Source: Bianquea renquensis (GTDB taxonomy: Bacteria > Bacillota > Clostridia > Lachnospirales > Bianqueaceae). Taken from it: a DNA stretch of 64,000 nt. The notes under the pieces are model-generated. The model was not told where the DNA came from. It searched no databases and saw only the letters and a program-made list of their open reading frames with translations. The position numbers and the translations under genes were made by a program. Location of the stretch: the NCBI RefSeq assembly GCF_014384895.1, contig NZ_JACRSQ010000008.1:1-64000 (forward strand), read 5' to 3'. Positions 35,346 through 44,062 of this stretch are shown piece after piece (within the stretch, counting starts at the first letter, position 1; every line of letters starts with the position of its first letter).

Positions 35346-35882
35346 ATGGCTGGATATAGAAAGCTTGGCAGGACATCGTCCCAGCGCAAGGCGCTGCTTC
35401 GGAACCAGGTTACAAATCTGCTTTACAGAGGGAGAATCACGACGACGGTGACGAAGGCCAAGGAGATTCGCAAGATTGCAGAACATCTGATTACGCTTGC
35501 CGTGCGGGAGAAGGATAATTTTGAGACCGTTACGGTGACCCAGAAGGTGCCGAAGAAGACGGCGGACGGAAGACGCGTGAAGGAGACTGTGGATGGCAAG
35601 AAAGTGACGGTCTACGAGGAAATCACAAAGACCATCAAGAAAGACAAGCCCTCCCGTCTGCATGCGAGACGGCAGATGCTGAAGGTCTTCTATCCTGTCA
35701 CGGAGGCGCCGGCCGATGGGGTCAAGATGAGAACCCAGAGCAAAAAGGTGGATATGGCGGCGAAGATGTTTGATGAGATAGCGCCCAAGTATGAGAACCG
35801 CAAAGGCGGATATACCCGCATCATCAAGGTCGGCCCTAGAAAAGGCGATGGCGCGGAAGTTGCCATCATTGAGTTGGTATAA
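35346..35882 (+). CDS. rplQ: 50S ribosomal protein L17 with central insertion
   Basis: 178 residues against about 120 in Bacillus or E. coli. The N-terminal core (GYRKLGRTSSQRKALLRNQVTNLL, split) and the C-terminal core (GGYTRIIKVGPRKGDGAEVAIIELV, split) are typical. Between them, roughly residues 55-120, is a lysine- and threonine-rich insertion (for example KVPKKTADGRRVKETVDGKK) facing the expected solvent side. I recall this long form from Lachnospiraceae, so it is a lineage marker rather than an error. L17 lies at the tunnel exit, where trigger factor and membranes dock. Confidence 0.96.
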   Translation: MAGYRKLGRTSSQRKALLRNQVTNLLYRGRITTTVTKAKEIRKIAEHLITLAVREKDNFETVTVTQKVPKKTADGRRVKETVDGKKVTVYEEITKTIKKDKPSRLHARRQMLKVFYPVTEAPADGVKMRTQSKKVDMAAKMFDEIAPKYENRKGGYTRIIKVGPRKGDGAEVAIIELV

Positions 35883-35909
35883 GAGCTATTGTAGCTGGGA
35901 GACGAAACT

Positions 35910-35936
35910 AGGTTAGGCGCTTGTCTAACCTTTTTC
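35910..35936 (+). terminator. Terminator after rplQ
   Basis: AGGTTAG (35910-35916) pairs with CTAACCT (35925-35931), followed by TTTTT. Ends the S10-spc-alpha run. Confidence 0.8.
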
Positions 35937-35977
35937 TATATCTGAATATGAAATGCGGAGCGGGAGGAGGAGCGCCA

Positions 35978-36829
35978 ATGGATATGGTGCGGTCAGAGGG
36001 CTTGATGCATGAGTATGCGGTCCGAGGAGATGACGGCGAGGTCACCCAGCGAATCCGTGCGCTGGATCATGTCGATCTCTCAGTGCAGGCGGGCGAGTTT
36101 ATCGCGGTTTTGGGACACAATGGTTCCGGCAAATCCACCTTTGCGAAGCATGTCAACGCGCTTTTGTTCCCCGATGGGGGTACGCTCTGGGTTGATGGGA
36201 TGGACACAAAAGAGGAAGATCGAGTGTGGGAGATCCGGCAAAAGGCTGGGATGGTGTTCCAGAATCCTGATAACCAGATCATTGCCTCCGTGGTGGAGGA
36301 GGATGTGGCCTTTGGACCGGAGAATCTCGGGGTGGAACCCACTAAGATCCGCACGGATGTGGAGGATTCTCTGCGTGCTGTCAATATGCTGGATTACCGC
36401 AGCCATTCCCCGAATAAGCTCTCCGGCGGCCAAAAGCAACGGGTTGCCATTGCCGGTGTTTTAGCCATGAAGCCGAAATGCATTGTGCTGGACGAGCCGA
36501 CCGCTATGTTGGATCCCTCCGGACGGCAGGAAGTTATGCGGACGATACAGCGGCTGAACAAGGAGGACAATATTACCATCCTGCATATCACCCATTATAT
36601 GGAGGAAGCGGTGCAGGCCGACAGGGTTGTCGTCATGGACCACGGAAAGGTAGTCCTGAACGGAACGCCTCGGGAGGTATTCTCACAGGTGGAAACCATA
36701 AAGGAAATTGGGCTGGATGTACCGCAGATGACAGAATTGGCCTACCGTCTGCGCCAGGAGGGACTGGAAGTTCCAGCTGACATTTTAACAGTCGAGGAAA
36801 TGGTGGATGCGCTATGTCGATTGAAGTAA
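35978..36829 (+). CDS. ecfA1: ECF transporter ATPase EcfA1
   Basis: 283-residue ABC ATPase of the energy-coupling factor module used for vitamin and metal uptake. ATG 35978 follows GGGAGGAGGAGCG; the frame extends upstream into the rplQ terminator by chance. Walker A GHNGSGKST is residues 46-54; Q-loop FQNPDNQI; signature LSGGQKQR; Walker B CIVLDEPTAML. The Q-loop NPDNQ form is typical of EcfA1. Overlaps ecfA2 by 16 bases. No S component is encoded nearby, so the module is probably a shared group II ECF. Confidence 0.95.
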   Translation: MDMVRSEGLMHEYAVRGDDGEVTQRIRALDHVDLSVQAGEFIAVLGHNGSGKSTFAKHVNALLFPDGGTLWVDGMDTKEEDRVWEIRQKAGMVFQNPDNQIIASVVEEDVAFGPENLGVEPTKIRTDVEDSLRAVNMLDYRSHSPNKLSGGQKQRVAIAGVLAMKPKCIVLDEPTAMLDPSGRQEVMRTIQRLNKEDNITILHITHYMEEAVQADRVVVMDHGKVVLNGTPREVFSQVETIKEIGLDVPQMTELAYRLRQEGLEVPADILTVEEMVDALCRLK

Positions 36830-37662
36830 GAGACGTCAGCTACGTCTATGAGGAGGGCTCCCCCCACAGCAAAGCGGCGTTGGACCATGTGAGTCTGACC
36901 ATCGAAAAGGGAGAGTTCATCGGAATCATTGGACACACGGGGTCTGGAAAATCAACACTGATTCAGCATTTGAACGGACTTTTAAAGCCCTCCCACGGTG
37001 AGATCCTATATGACGATGTCAATATATTAGAACATAAGGAGAATTTGAGACAGCTCCGGCAAAAAGTTGGACTGGTCTTTCAATATCCGGAGCATCAGCT
37101 CTTTGAGATGACCATCTGGAAGGACGTGGCCTTCGGCCCGACCAATATGCGGTTGCCGCAGGACGAAATCAACCGGCGGGTAGAAAATGCGCTGTCCATG
37201 GTGGGGATCAGCTCTGATTTCTACCAGAAATCACCCTTTGAGTTATCCGGCGGTCAAAAGCGCAGAGTTGCTATTGCCGGGGTGCTGGCCATGGAGCCGG
37301 ACTATCTGATTTTGGACGAGCCAACGGCGGGCTTGGACCCGATGGGCCGAGACGCTATCTTGGGGAAGGTCATGGAGTTGCACAGGGAACTGGGCATGAC
37401 GGTGGTGCTTGTGTCCCACAGTATGGAGGACGTGGCGCGGTATGTCAACCGGATTATAGTCATGGACGAGGGGACAGTCAAATTTGACGGGGAGCCGAGG
37501 GCGGTATTCTCTCACAGGGATGAACTGGAAGCCATGGGGTTGGGGGTACCGCAGGTGACCAAACTGGGGAGCTTGCTGCAAAACCGTGGGTTTCGGATGG
37601 AGGATACAGTCCTGACGGTTGACCAGATGGTCGGGCAGATTCGCGCAAATTTCCAAAGTTAG
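36814..37662 (+). CDS. ecfA2: ECF transporter ATPase EcfA2
   Basis: 282 residues. Pairs with EcfA1 to form the heterodimeric motor. Walker A GHTGSGKST is residues 40-48; Q-loop FQYPEHQLFE, the hallmark of EcfA2; signature LSGGQKRR; Walker B YLILDEPTAGLDP. Begins inside the end of ecfA1, consistent with coupled translation. Confidence 0.95.
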   Translation: MSIEVRDVSYVYEEGSPHSKAALDHVSLTIEKGEFIGIIGHTGSGKSTLIQHLNGLLKPSHGEILYDDVNILEHKENLRQLRQKVGLVFQYPEHQLFEMTIWKDVAFGPTNMRLPQDEINRRVENALSMVGISSDFYQKSPFELSGGQKRRVAIAGVLAMEPDYLILDEPTAGLDPMGRDAILGKVMELHRELGMTVVLVSHSMEDVARYVNRIIVMDEGTVKFDGEPRAVFSHRDELEAMGLGVPQVTKLGSLLQNRGFRMEDTVLTVDQMVGQIRANFQS

Positions 37663-37672
37663 GGGGAATACG

Positions 37673-38503
37673 ATGCTTCGAGATATTACCATTGGGCAGT
37701 ACTATCCCGTGGATTCTGTGATCCATCGACTGGACCCCCGCACGAAGATCATCGGCACCATTGTCTATATCATAGCGCTGTTTTTGGTGAAAAACCTTCT
37801 CGGCTTTGGCATTGCGATCATCGCTCTGGCGGCATTGATTTCCCTATCCAAGGTGCCCTTTCGCTATATTGTGCGCGGTCTCAAAACGATTGTCATCATT
37901 TTGCTATTTACGGTGCTGCTTAATATGTTCTTGACCAAGGGAGATCCGCTGATCCATTTCTGGATCTTTACGATCACACGGCAGGGGATCTATACGGCGG
38001 GATTTATGGGCCTTCGGTTGATTTTGCTCATCATCGGCTCATCGCTCATGACCTTGACGACAACGCCGATTCAGCTCACGGACGGAATTGAAAGCCTTTT
38101 GAGGCCTCTGAAAAAGATCAAAGTTCCCGCCCACGACATTGCGATGATGATGAGCATTGCCCTGCGCTTTATCCCAATCCTGTTGGAGGAGACGGATAAG
38201 ATCATGAAAGCGCAGATGGCGAGAGGTGCCGACTTTGAGAGCGGCAATCTTCTGCAGAGAGCGAAGAGCATGGTTCCCATTCTCGTTCCACTCTTCATCT
38301 CCGCCTTTCGCCGGGCCGATGAATTGGCCACGGCTATGGAGGCCCGGTGTTATCGTGGGGATGTGGGAAGGACACGGATGAAGGAACTGCACTATGGGCG
38401 CCGGGATGCGGTCGCATACCTGATTTTGTTGCTGTTTGTGGGAGGTCTCTATGCGTCCCGGTATTTACCGGCCGTTTCCCAGTTGCTCCACATGATTTTA
38501 TAG
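37673..38503 (+). CDS. ecfT: ECF transporter membrane subunit EcfT
   Basis: 276-residue membrane scaffold joining ATPases and substrate-specific subunits. ATG 37673 follows TTAGGGGGAA. Five or six membrane spans; the two coupling Ala-Arg-Gly motifs are visible as AQMARGADFE and, in degenerate form, MEARCYRGD. Ten bases after ecfA2. Confidence 0.94.
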   Translation: MLRDITIGQYYPVDSVIHRLDPRTKIIGTIVYIIALFLVKNLLGFGIAIIALAALISLSKVPFRYIVRGLKTIVIILLFTVLLNMFLTKGDPLIHFWIFTITRQGIYTAGFMGLRLILLIIGSSLMTLTTTPIQLTDGIESLLRPLKKIKVPAHDIAMMMSIALRFIPILLEETDKIMKAQMARGADFESGNLLQRAKSMVPILVPLFISAFRRADELATAMEARCYRGDVGRTRMKELHYGRRDAVAYLILLLFVGGLYASRYLPAVSQLLHMIL

Positions 38504-38515
38504 AGGGTGAGAATC

Positions 38516-39268
38516 GTGCGGCGAATATGTATCACCATCAGCTATGATGGAACGGAGTATGCGGGGTGGCAGCGGCAGCACAACGCTCTCGGCATTCAAC
38601 AGGTTTTAGAGGATACCTTGGAGGCTTTGTTTGGCCGGTCTGCTCACGTGGTGGCGTCGGGCCGAACCGACACAGGGGTACACGCATGGGGGCAGGTGGC
38701 GTCCTTTGATTTGGAGCACGAGATCGCGCCAGGCCAGCTGAAAAAGGCGATGAATTCAAGACTGCCCGATGATATTCGGGTTATGGATGCATCGGAAGTG
38801 GGATTGGACTTCCATCCGCGATTTGATGCGAAGGAAAAGACCTACTGTTATTCCGTCTACTGCGGGGATACAATGCCTCCCCTGTACAGGCGGTATATGG
38901 TGCTGGAGAGTAGGCCTTTAGATCGAGACCGCATCCGGGAGGCTCTGGCGCTCCTGGTGGGCCGCCATGACTTCAAAGCGTTTCAATCCACAGGTAGCCC
39001 GACCAATACGACAATTCGAACCTTATATGGCGCGGAGATGAAGGTGGACCCCGCGGATCCCCATATCCTTCGGTTTTATTTTACAGGGGATGGATTCCTG
39101 TACAACATGGTGCGCATTATGGCCGGGACGTTGCTCCAGGTTGGATATGGAAGGTTCCTGCCCGGACAGGTTGAGCAAGCGCTGCGGACAGGGAGGCGCG
39201 AGCTGGCAGGCCCTACAGCGCCGGCCCATGGATTGGCGCTAATGTCGGTGCGCTATCCGGGTCGATAA
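38516..39268 (+). CDS. truA: tRNA pseudouridine synthase A
   Basis: 250 residues; isomerises uridines 38-40 in tRNA anticodon stems. GTG 38516 is preferred over the in-frame GTG 38507, which overlaps the AGAGGGTG box. Catalytic aspartate is Asp52 in the motif GRTDTGVHA; YSVYCGDTM and RHDFKAFQSTGS are conserved. Standard partner of ecfT upstream of rplM-rpsI in Firmicutes. Confidence 0.96.
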   Translation: MRRICITISYDGTEYAGWQRQHNALGIQQVLEDTLEALFGRSAHVVASGRTDTGVHAWGQVASFDLEHEIAPGQLKKAMNSRLPDDIRVMDASEVGLDFHPRFDAKEKTYCYSVYCGDTMPPLYRRYMVLESRPLDRDRIREALALLVGRHDFKAFQSTGSPTNTTIRTLYGAEMKVDPADPHILRFYFTGDGFLYNMVRIMAGTLLQVGYGRFLPGQVEQALRTGRRELAGPTAPAHGLALMSVRYPGR

Positions 39269-39340
39269 GGGAAGACTCTCGTTTGATCCCCTGTCAGCCG
39301 AAATATGACAAGAGCCAATGGGAATGTAAAAAAACAGCCA

Positions 39341-39384
39341 GCAAAAAACGGAGAAATCCAGAAAAGGGTTCCTCCGTTTTTTGC
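39341..39384 (+). terminator. Terminator after truA
   Basis: GCAAAAAACGGAG (39341-39353) pairs perfectly with CTCCGTTTTTTGC (39372-39384), T-run included; works in both directions in principle. Between 39385 and 39476 I see nothing further. Confidence 0.88.
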
Positions 39385-39476
39385 GGCGTATTGGGTCTGT
39401 GGAAAAAATCAGGGAGTCATCTATGGGGCAGAAGGTCATAGCTTTTGAACATATCGACAGTATTGATATGGATGTA

Positions 39477-39505
39477 TTGACTATTATATTAAAATTGTTT
39501 ATAAT
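39477..39505 (+). promoter_or_regulatory. Sigma-A promoter for the 39576 gene
   Basis: TTGACT (39477-39482), 17-bp spacer, TATAAT (39500-39505), in AT-rich sequence. Confidence 0.82.
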
Positions 39506-39575
39506 AGAAAAAGATAAAAGTGGTATCGTGATATTGCTTTATAAATAGTAGAAATGAACAAAACACACTGTATAA

Positions 39576-40061
39576 ATGGGTAAGAGTGGAGGTGGTCCTA
39601 TTAGAAAAAGATGGACGTTCTCAATCATCACAATTTTGATAATAGTAAGTATTTGTATTGTCATAGGCGTTGTAGGGCGAAATAGCTCCAAGGTGTTACA
39701 TCCGTCGAACTATGAAATATACACGGCTGACACGATTAAAATGGAGGCAGAAGAACAGGCATACTCTAGTAACATTGCATCGATTAAAACGATTGTAACG
39801 TCCAGTGTAGAATTGGGTTATGGGATGGACTTTGAACTGGAGTTCTGTAAGGATGGCAGGTGGTATACCATGGAGATGAAAGATACCTCCTTTATTTCGC
39901 TCACCGGTATCATCGCCGCCGGCACGCCTCACGAGATTGACTATCACATCCACGACCACTACCGGACGCCCCTCAAGGCGGGGAGGTATCGTATTGTGCA
40001 AGAATTCAGTTCTGAAGAGCTGGGAATCTGCTATTGCGCAGCCGAATTTGTTATCCAGTGA
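39576..40061 (+). CDS. Small membrane-anchored protein with Ig-like domain
   Basis: Up to 161 residues: a basic N-terminus, one transmembrane helix (about residues 14-36, WTFSIITILIIVSICIVIGVV) and an extracellular beta-rich domain ending in KAGRYRIVQEFSSEE and AEFVIQ. The pattern (FELEFCKDGRWYTME ... HDHYRTPLKAGRYRIVQE) resembles a bacterial Ig-like domain family (Big_14, from memory). Start is uncertain: ATG 39576 has no ribosome binding site, whereas GGAGGTGG (39588-39595) sits at ideal distance from in-frame ATT 39600. It has its own promoter and interrupts the usual truA-rplM order. Function unknown. Confidence 0.75.
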   Translation: MGKSGGGPIRKRWTFSIITILIIVSICIVIGVVGRNSSKVLHPSNYEIYTADTIKMEAEEQAYSSNIASIKTIVTSSVELGYGMDFELEFCKDGRWYTMEMKDTSFISLTGIIAAGTPHEIDYHIHDHYRTPLKAGRYRIVQEFSSEELGICYCAAEFVIQ

Positions 40062-40101
40062 TAAACAGGATTCTTGCGGGAAAATAAGTTAGAAAAAATC
40101 C

Positions 40102-40130
40102 TTGACTTACCACGAATCTTGTAATATAAT
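40102..40130 (+). promoter_or_regulatory. Sigma-A promoter for rplM-rpsI
   Basis: TTGACT (40102-40107), 17-bp spacer, TATAAT (40125-40130). Confidence 0.88.
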
Positions 40131-40136
40131 ATATGC

Positions 40137-40249
40137 GTTATGCACCTCGGATAATCTTGGTGCCATATGCTATGCGAAGGAATTAATCCACTAGCCCCGG
40201 ATTCCGATTTCGAGCTGTATAGTAAATACTAAGGAGTGACGATAGTTCC
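40137..40249 (+). promoter_or_regulatory. Probable L13 leader RNA
   Basis: The 113-nt leader contains GCACC (from 40142) pairing with GGTGC (from about 40159) and AATCC/GGATT around CACTAGCCCC (about 40186-40206). Position directly before rplM fits the L13 leader known in Firmicutes; the family match is from memory of its layout. Confidence 0.55.
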
Positions 40250-40684
40250 ATGAAAACGTATATGCCCAGCGCAAAAAATATCGATAGAAAGTGGTATATT
40301 GTTGATGCAACAGGACAGACGTTAGGACGCCTTGCTTCCCAGGTGGCTTCTGTGCTGCGCGGTAAGAACAAACCACAGTTTACACCCTTCATGGATATGG
40401 GGGACTTTGTGATTATTATCAACGCGGATAAAGTGAAACTGACAGGCAAAAAGCTGGAGCAGAAAGTATATTCTACACATACGGGACAGCCCGGCGGCTT
40501 GAAGGAGACCAAATATAAACTGATGATGCAGACGAAGCCCGAATTGGTTGTCAAGAAAGCCATCAAGGGGATGCTGCCCAAGAATTCTTTAGGCAGAGAC
40601 ATGATCAAAAAACTCAAGGTATACGCCGGAGGCGAGCACAATCATCAGGCGCAGAAACCAGAAGTTTTAGAGATTAAGGCTTAA
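40250..40684 (+). CDS. rplM: 50S ribosomal protein L13
   Basis: 144 residues, early assembly protein. MKTYMPSAKNIDRKWYIVDA, GRLASQVASVLRGKNKP and GMLPKNSLGRDMIKKLKVYAG match the family. TAAGGAGTG precedes the ATG. Forms a two-gene unit with rpsI, 23 bases downstream. Confidence 0.98.
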   Translation: MKTYMPSAKNIDRKWYIVDATGQTLGRLASQVASVLRGKNKPQFTPFMDMGDFVIIINADKVKLTGKKLEQKVYSTHTGQPGGLKETKYKLMMQTKPELVVKKAIKGMLPKNSLGRDMIKKLKVYAGGEHNHQAQKPEVLEIKA

Positions 40685-40707
40685 GGAAAGGAAGGAGAGC
40701 GTAAGTT

Positions 40708-41100
40708 ATGGCGAATATACAGTATTATGGCACAGGGAGAAGAAAATCCAGCGTGGCCAGAGTATTTTTGAGACCCGGAACGGGCAAGATTACAATCAAC
40801 AAGCGCGATATCGACGATTATTTTGGGATGGAAACGCTCAAGACCATCGTGCGTCAGCCTTTAGCGGCGACAGAGAGTGTCGACAAATTCGACGCAATGA
40901 TCACCGTGCGCGGTGGCGGATTCACCGGCCAAGCCGGCGCGATCAAACATGGTATCGCAAGGGCGCTCCTGCAGGCGGATGCAGAGTTCCGCCCTGTTCT
41001 GAAGAGAGCGGGGTATCTGACTCGTGATCCCAGAATGAAGGAGAGAAAGAAGTACGGACTGAAGGCCGCCCGCCGTGCGCCGCAGTTCTCCAAGAGATAA
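40708..41100 (+). CDS. rpsI: 30S ribosomal protein S9
   Basis: 130 residues. The C-terminal arginine-rich tail (ARRAPQFSKR) reaches the P-site tRNA anticodon. GTGRRKSSVARVFLRPG and RGGGFTGQAGAIKHGIARAL are conserved. AAGGAAGGAGAG precedes the ATG. Confidence 0.98.
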   Translation: MANIQYYGTGRRKSSVARVFLRPGTGKITINKRDIDDYFGMETLKTIVRQPLAATESVDKFDAMITVRGGGFTGQAGAIKHGIARALLQADAEFRPVLKRAGYLTRDPRMKERKKYGLKAARRAPQFSKR

Positions 41101-41139
41101 GGACGCGATTGGAATTTCGAGTTTGCGTGAAGCAAACTT
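41101..41139 (+). repeat. Mini-hairpin element after rpsI
   Basis: AGTTTGC-GTGAA-GCAAACT (41120-41138). The preceding GGACGCGATTGGAATTTCG recalls GGACGCAATTTG before the first AGTTCGC hairpin at 3953, so I place it in the same dispersed family. Confidence 0.6.
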
Positions 41140-41148
41140 GTGGAATGA

Positions 41149-41181
41149 GGGACAAAGGGGAAGACGCCTTTGTCCTTTTTC
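41149..41181 (+). terminator. Terminator after rpsI
   Basis: GGACAAAGG (41150-41158) pairs with CCTTTGTCC (41167-41175), followed by TTTTT. Confidence 0.9.
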
Positions 41182-41266
41182 TATTCAGGAAAGATGTGAC
41201 AATATATTACAGAGAACTGAGAAAATCAGCACGAATCGACAGGTTCGCACAGAAGGAGGCTGAGAT

Positions 41267-43075
41267 ATGGAAAGACCCATTACAGTGCATCCGAGGCGTA
41301 AACGAATCCTCGTCATCCTGGGGATCACACTGGCGGGGATTCTGGCAGCGGCGGTGATGGCGGTCATGATCCTCTATATCTATGTCCGCAAACATGAATT
41401 CTCATATCAGTATAGGGAAGTGGATATTGAAGAATATCTGAAAGAAACAGGCATTGAGGCTCTGTCGCTGGATATGGAGAGCCAGACGATCACCGTAGCG
41501 CTGCCGGAGGATGCGTTCAATACGGCGATAAATCAATTTCTGGAGGAGCAGGGGAAATCTTTGGATGGCGTTTCAATACTCCACATGGTATTTCGCCAGG
41601 CGGATGGCCGCGTGTATATGCAGATCAAGAAGGATGGGCTTATACTGCCTGTGGCGGCGAAGGTGACCATGGCGGTGGAGGGAGAGGCGCTTCAGTTAGG
41701 CCTTCAGGATTTCGTTTTGGGGACCATGGAATGGAGGCTTCCCAAGAAATTTTTACAGGGGCAGATGCAGTGGAGTATACCACTGGATGAACTTCCAGGG
41801 CCGGATTGGGTTTCCTTGACAGGTCTCAGCTGGGACGAGGAGGAAATCCGAGCACAGATGAAAATCGATATACCCAAGCTGATATCAATTTTTCAGGGGT
41901 TTTTATCGGGGATTGAAGAGAACTATCTAGATATGATGCTGGCCAAGGAGGATCACGGGGCGCTGCTGGATCGAATTCAGGCGATCTATGGCGGAGCGGC
42001 CATGACGGGAGACGATGCACTGGCGATCCTACAGGACTTTTTTCATACGCAATCTCAACTATTTCCCATGCTCTCTATATTAGATGAGGCCACGTCGGAA
42101 CAGATTCTACAGAGATATGCATATTTAGTTCGTCCAGGGACTGATTATCAAGCATATTCAGAGCTTCGCGCCGAGCTGTCATTGCAGATGAAAGCCACGG
42201 TGGCAGGGTATGTTGAACGAGGACTGTATTCTATGCTCGGCAAGACAGTGGGAGAGCCGCTAACCCTCTATTCCATCAAGGGGACTCCCTATGATCCCTC
42301 CTATGGAACGCTGTACAATCTTGAGACAGTGCTTGCCGCAAATCCGGTGGAAGATCGGTATAAACCCATGTTGGAAGGGATGCGGCTGTATTATCGAATC
42401 GAGGATGGCAGCTGTAGCGTTTTGACAGAAGCCAACAGCGAGGGCCAAATTCTGGTTGTCTCCAATGGGAGTTATGTCGTCGTCAGCGAGGAAGAGGCGG
42501 ATTCACAGTTCCCCTATCGGGAGGAGGAGGCCAGCGTTGCCCAGATCCTGCCCCGGGGGGATGCCACTAGGCAAGAAATTGAAGCGTCTGCGGCTGCCAG
42601 TCTTGGAATCGGAGATATCAAAACGCGATATATCGCAGCTTCCGAAGACAGTGCCTTTGGCGTCTTCACCGACGGTATGTCCCACACTCTCATGGCAGCC
42701 ACCCTGGAGCAGATAGACGGAAGCTGGCAACTGAAAGACTCCGATGTTACAGAGTATTGGGCGTATAATCGGGACAACCCTGATTTCAATGCGAGCGTCT
42801 TCCCTCTGAATACAGTCAATGATGTCAGCATCAAGTCCATCTCTCAGGCTGGGCAGAGCGCGGTTCTGACCAAAGCGAGAGCCAGCGGCTACGCGTCGGG
42901 CAAGGACACCATCCAGTTTTCCTGCTTTATTGGTTCCCATATTTATGTCAGCTTCTCAGGAGGCGGTGAGTGTGTGATCCACGTCAACTCATTGGGAGTG
43001 CTGGATGATTGTACCTCAGTGGAGGATGCAAGAGCAAACTGGAGCTTGCCGCCATTTCTAACAGTGCAACCGTAA
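41267..43075 (+). CDS. Large membrane-anchored extracytoplasmic protein of unknown function
   Basis: 602 residues, not confidently recognised. A basic N-terminus (PRRKRILVI) precedes one transmembrane helix (about 13-39); the rest should be outside the cell. Residues about 60-165 (ITVALPEDAFNTAINQFLEEQ, VYMQIKKDGLILPVAAKVTM, LQLGLQDFVLGTMEWRLPKKF) resemble the YpmS/DUF2140 layout seen in lipid- or wall-associated proteins, which is only an inference. The C-terminal third is mixed alpha/beta without cysteine clusters or catalytic motifs. AGAAGGAGG precedes ATG 41267. Single-gene unit between rpsI and the minus-strand SDR gene. Confidence 0.75.
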   Translation: MERPITVHPRRKRILVILGITLAGILAAAVMAVMILYIYVRKHEFSYQYREVDIEEYLKETGIEALSLDMESQTITVALPEDAFNTAINQFLEEQGKSLDGVSILHMVFRQADGRVYMQIKKDGLILPVAAKVTMAVEGEALQLGLQDFVLGTMEWRLPKKFLQGQMQWSIPLDELPGPDWVSLTGLSWDEEEIRAQMKIDIPKLISIFQGFLSGIEENYLDMMLAKEDHGALLDRIQAIYGGAAMTGDDALAILQDFFHTQSQLFPMLSILDEATSEQILQRYAYLVRPGTDYQAYSELRAELSLQMKATVAGYVERGLYSMLGKTVGEPLTLYSIKGTPYDPSYGTLYNLETVLAANPVEDRYKPMLEGMRLYYRIEDGSCSVLTEANSEGQILVVSNGSYVVVSEEEADSQFPYREEEASVAQILPRGDATRQEIEASAAASLGIGDIKTRYIAASEDSAFGVFTDGMSHTLMAATLEQIDGSWQLKDSDVTEYWAYNRDNPDFNASVFPLNTVNDVSIKSISQAGQSAVLTKARASGYASGKDTIQFSCFIGSHIYVSFSGGGECVIHVNSLGVLDDCTSVEDARANWSLPPFLTVQP

Positions 43076-43133
43076 AGCTCTGCTGCGAAATTTCTATAAT
43101 GGAATACCCCGTATACCGCTCTGGGCATACGGG

Positions 43134-43877
43134 TTACAGAAAACAACCATCCATCGTGATGATTTGGCCATTGATGTAGGAGCTGTCAGGGCTCGCAAGG
43201 AAGGTTAAGAGGGCAGCGGCCTCCTCAGCGGTTCCAAAGCGTCCCACCCCGATGGCCTCTTCCAGTTCGTGGCGTTCTCCTTCCGCAAGGGATTGGTTCA
43301 TGGCCGTATCGATACAGCCGAAGGCCGCGGCGTTGACCCGAATGCCCGAGGGAGCTAGTTCTCTCGCCAGTGCCTGAGTGAAGGCGTTAACCGCGCCTTT
43401 GGAGGCGGAATAGGCAACCTCACAGGAAGCCCCCCGCACGCCCCAGATCGAGGAGACATTTAGGATCGTTCCCTCATGGGCTTGAACCATAGGAGCGATA
43501 GCCAGTTTCGAACAGATATAGACGGATTTTAGATTGACATTCAGCACCTGATCCCAGGCATCCTCCGGCATATCCTGAAGAAGGCCTGAGTAGGAGATTC
43601 CGGCGTTGTTCACTAGGACATGGAGGCGTGGAACCCGAGTATAGATTTCCTTGCGAAAAGCCTCCTCCATTGAGGGATAGTCCGATACGTCAGCGGCAAT
43701 CACGTGGCAGGGAACGCGGTAGCAATCCTGTATCTGCGCCTGGAGCTCATATAGTGCAGTCCCCGGGGGACGGCCGTTAATAAATACCTGATAGCCCTGC
43801 CGGGCAAAGGATAGTGCGGCCGCCCGGCCGATTCCCCTGGAGGAACCGGTGATTAACACTGCGGGGTACGAGTTCAT
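43134..43877 (-). CDS. Short-chain dehydrogenase/reductase (FabG-like)
   Basis: 247-residue NAD(P)H oxidoreductase. TGSSRGIG (residues 10-17) binds the cofactor, NNAG is at 89-92, and the catalytic set is Ser142, Tyr155 and Lys159 (YSASK). The start is ATG at 43877, which has AAAGGAGGAT just upstream; an earlier in-frame ATG lacks one. It resembles 3-oxoacyl-ACP reductases, but no fatty acid genes are near, so substrate is unknown. It is the only minus-strand gene between truA and the L,D-transpeptidase, and converges on the 41267 gene across a weak CCCGTAT/ATACGGG hairpin. Confidence 0.88.
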   Translation of the reverse strand: MNSYPAVLITGSSRGIGRAAALSFARQGYQVFINGRPPGTALYELQAQIQDCYRVPCHVIAADVSDYPSMEEAFRKEIYTRVPRLHVLVNNAGISYSGLLQDMPEDAWDQVLNVNLKSVYICSKLAIAPMVQAHEGTILNVSSIWGVRGASCEVAYSASKGAVNAFTQALARELAPSGIRVNAAAFGCIDTAMNQSLAEGERHELEEAIGVGRFGTAEEAAALLTFLASPDSSYINGQIITMDGCFL

Positions 43878-44062
43878 AGGGATCCTCCTTTCCAATACAT
43901 ATCAATAATATTCACAACGAATGATGCTATTGTATCAGATTTCGCACCAAAAAGAAATACAAATTTTATTGATTTGTAATGAAAACATAAAAGACATATG
44001 GTACACTAAGAGATGCATGAACGCGGCATTGGCCCGCACGGAAAAAAGAGGGAGAAAGAGGA

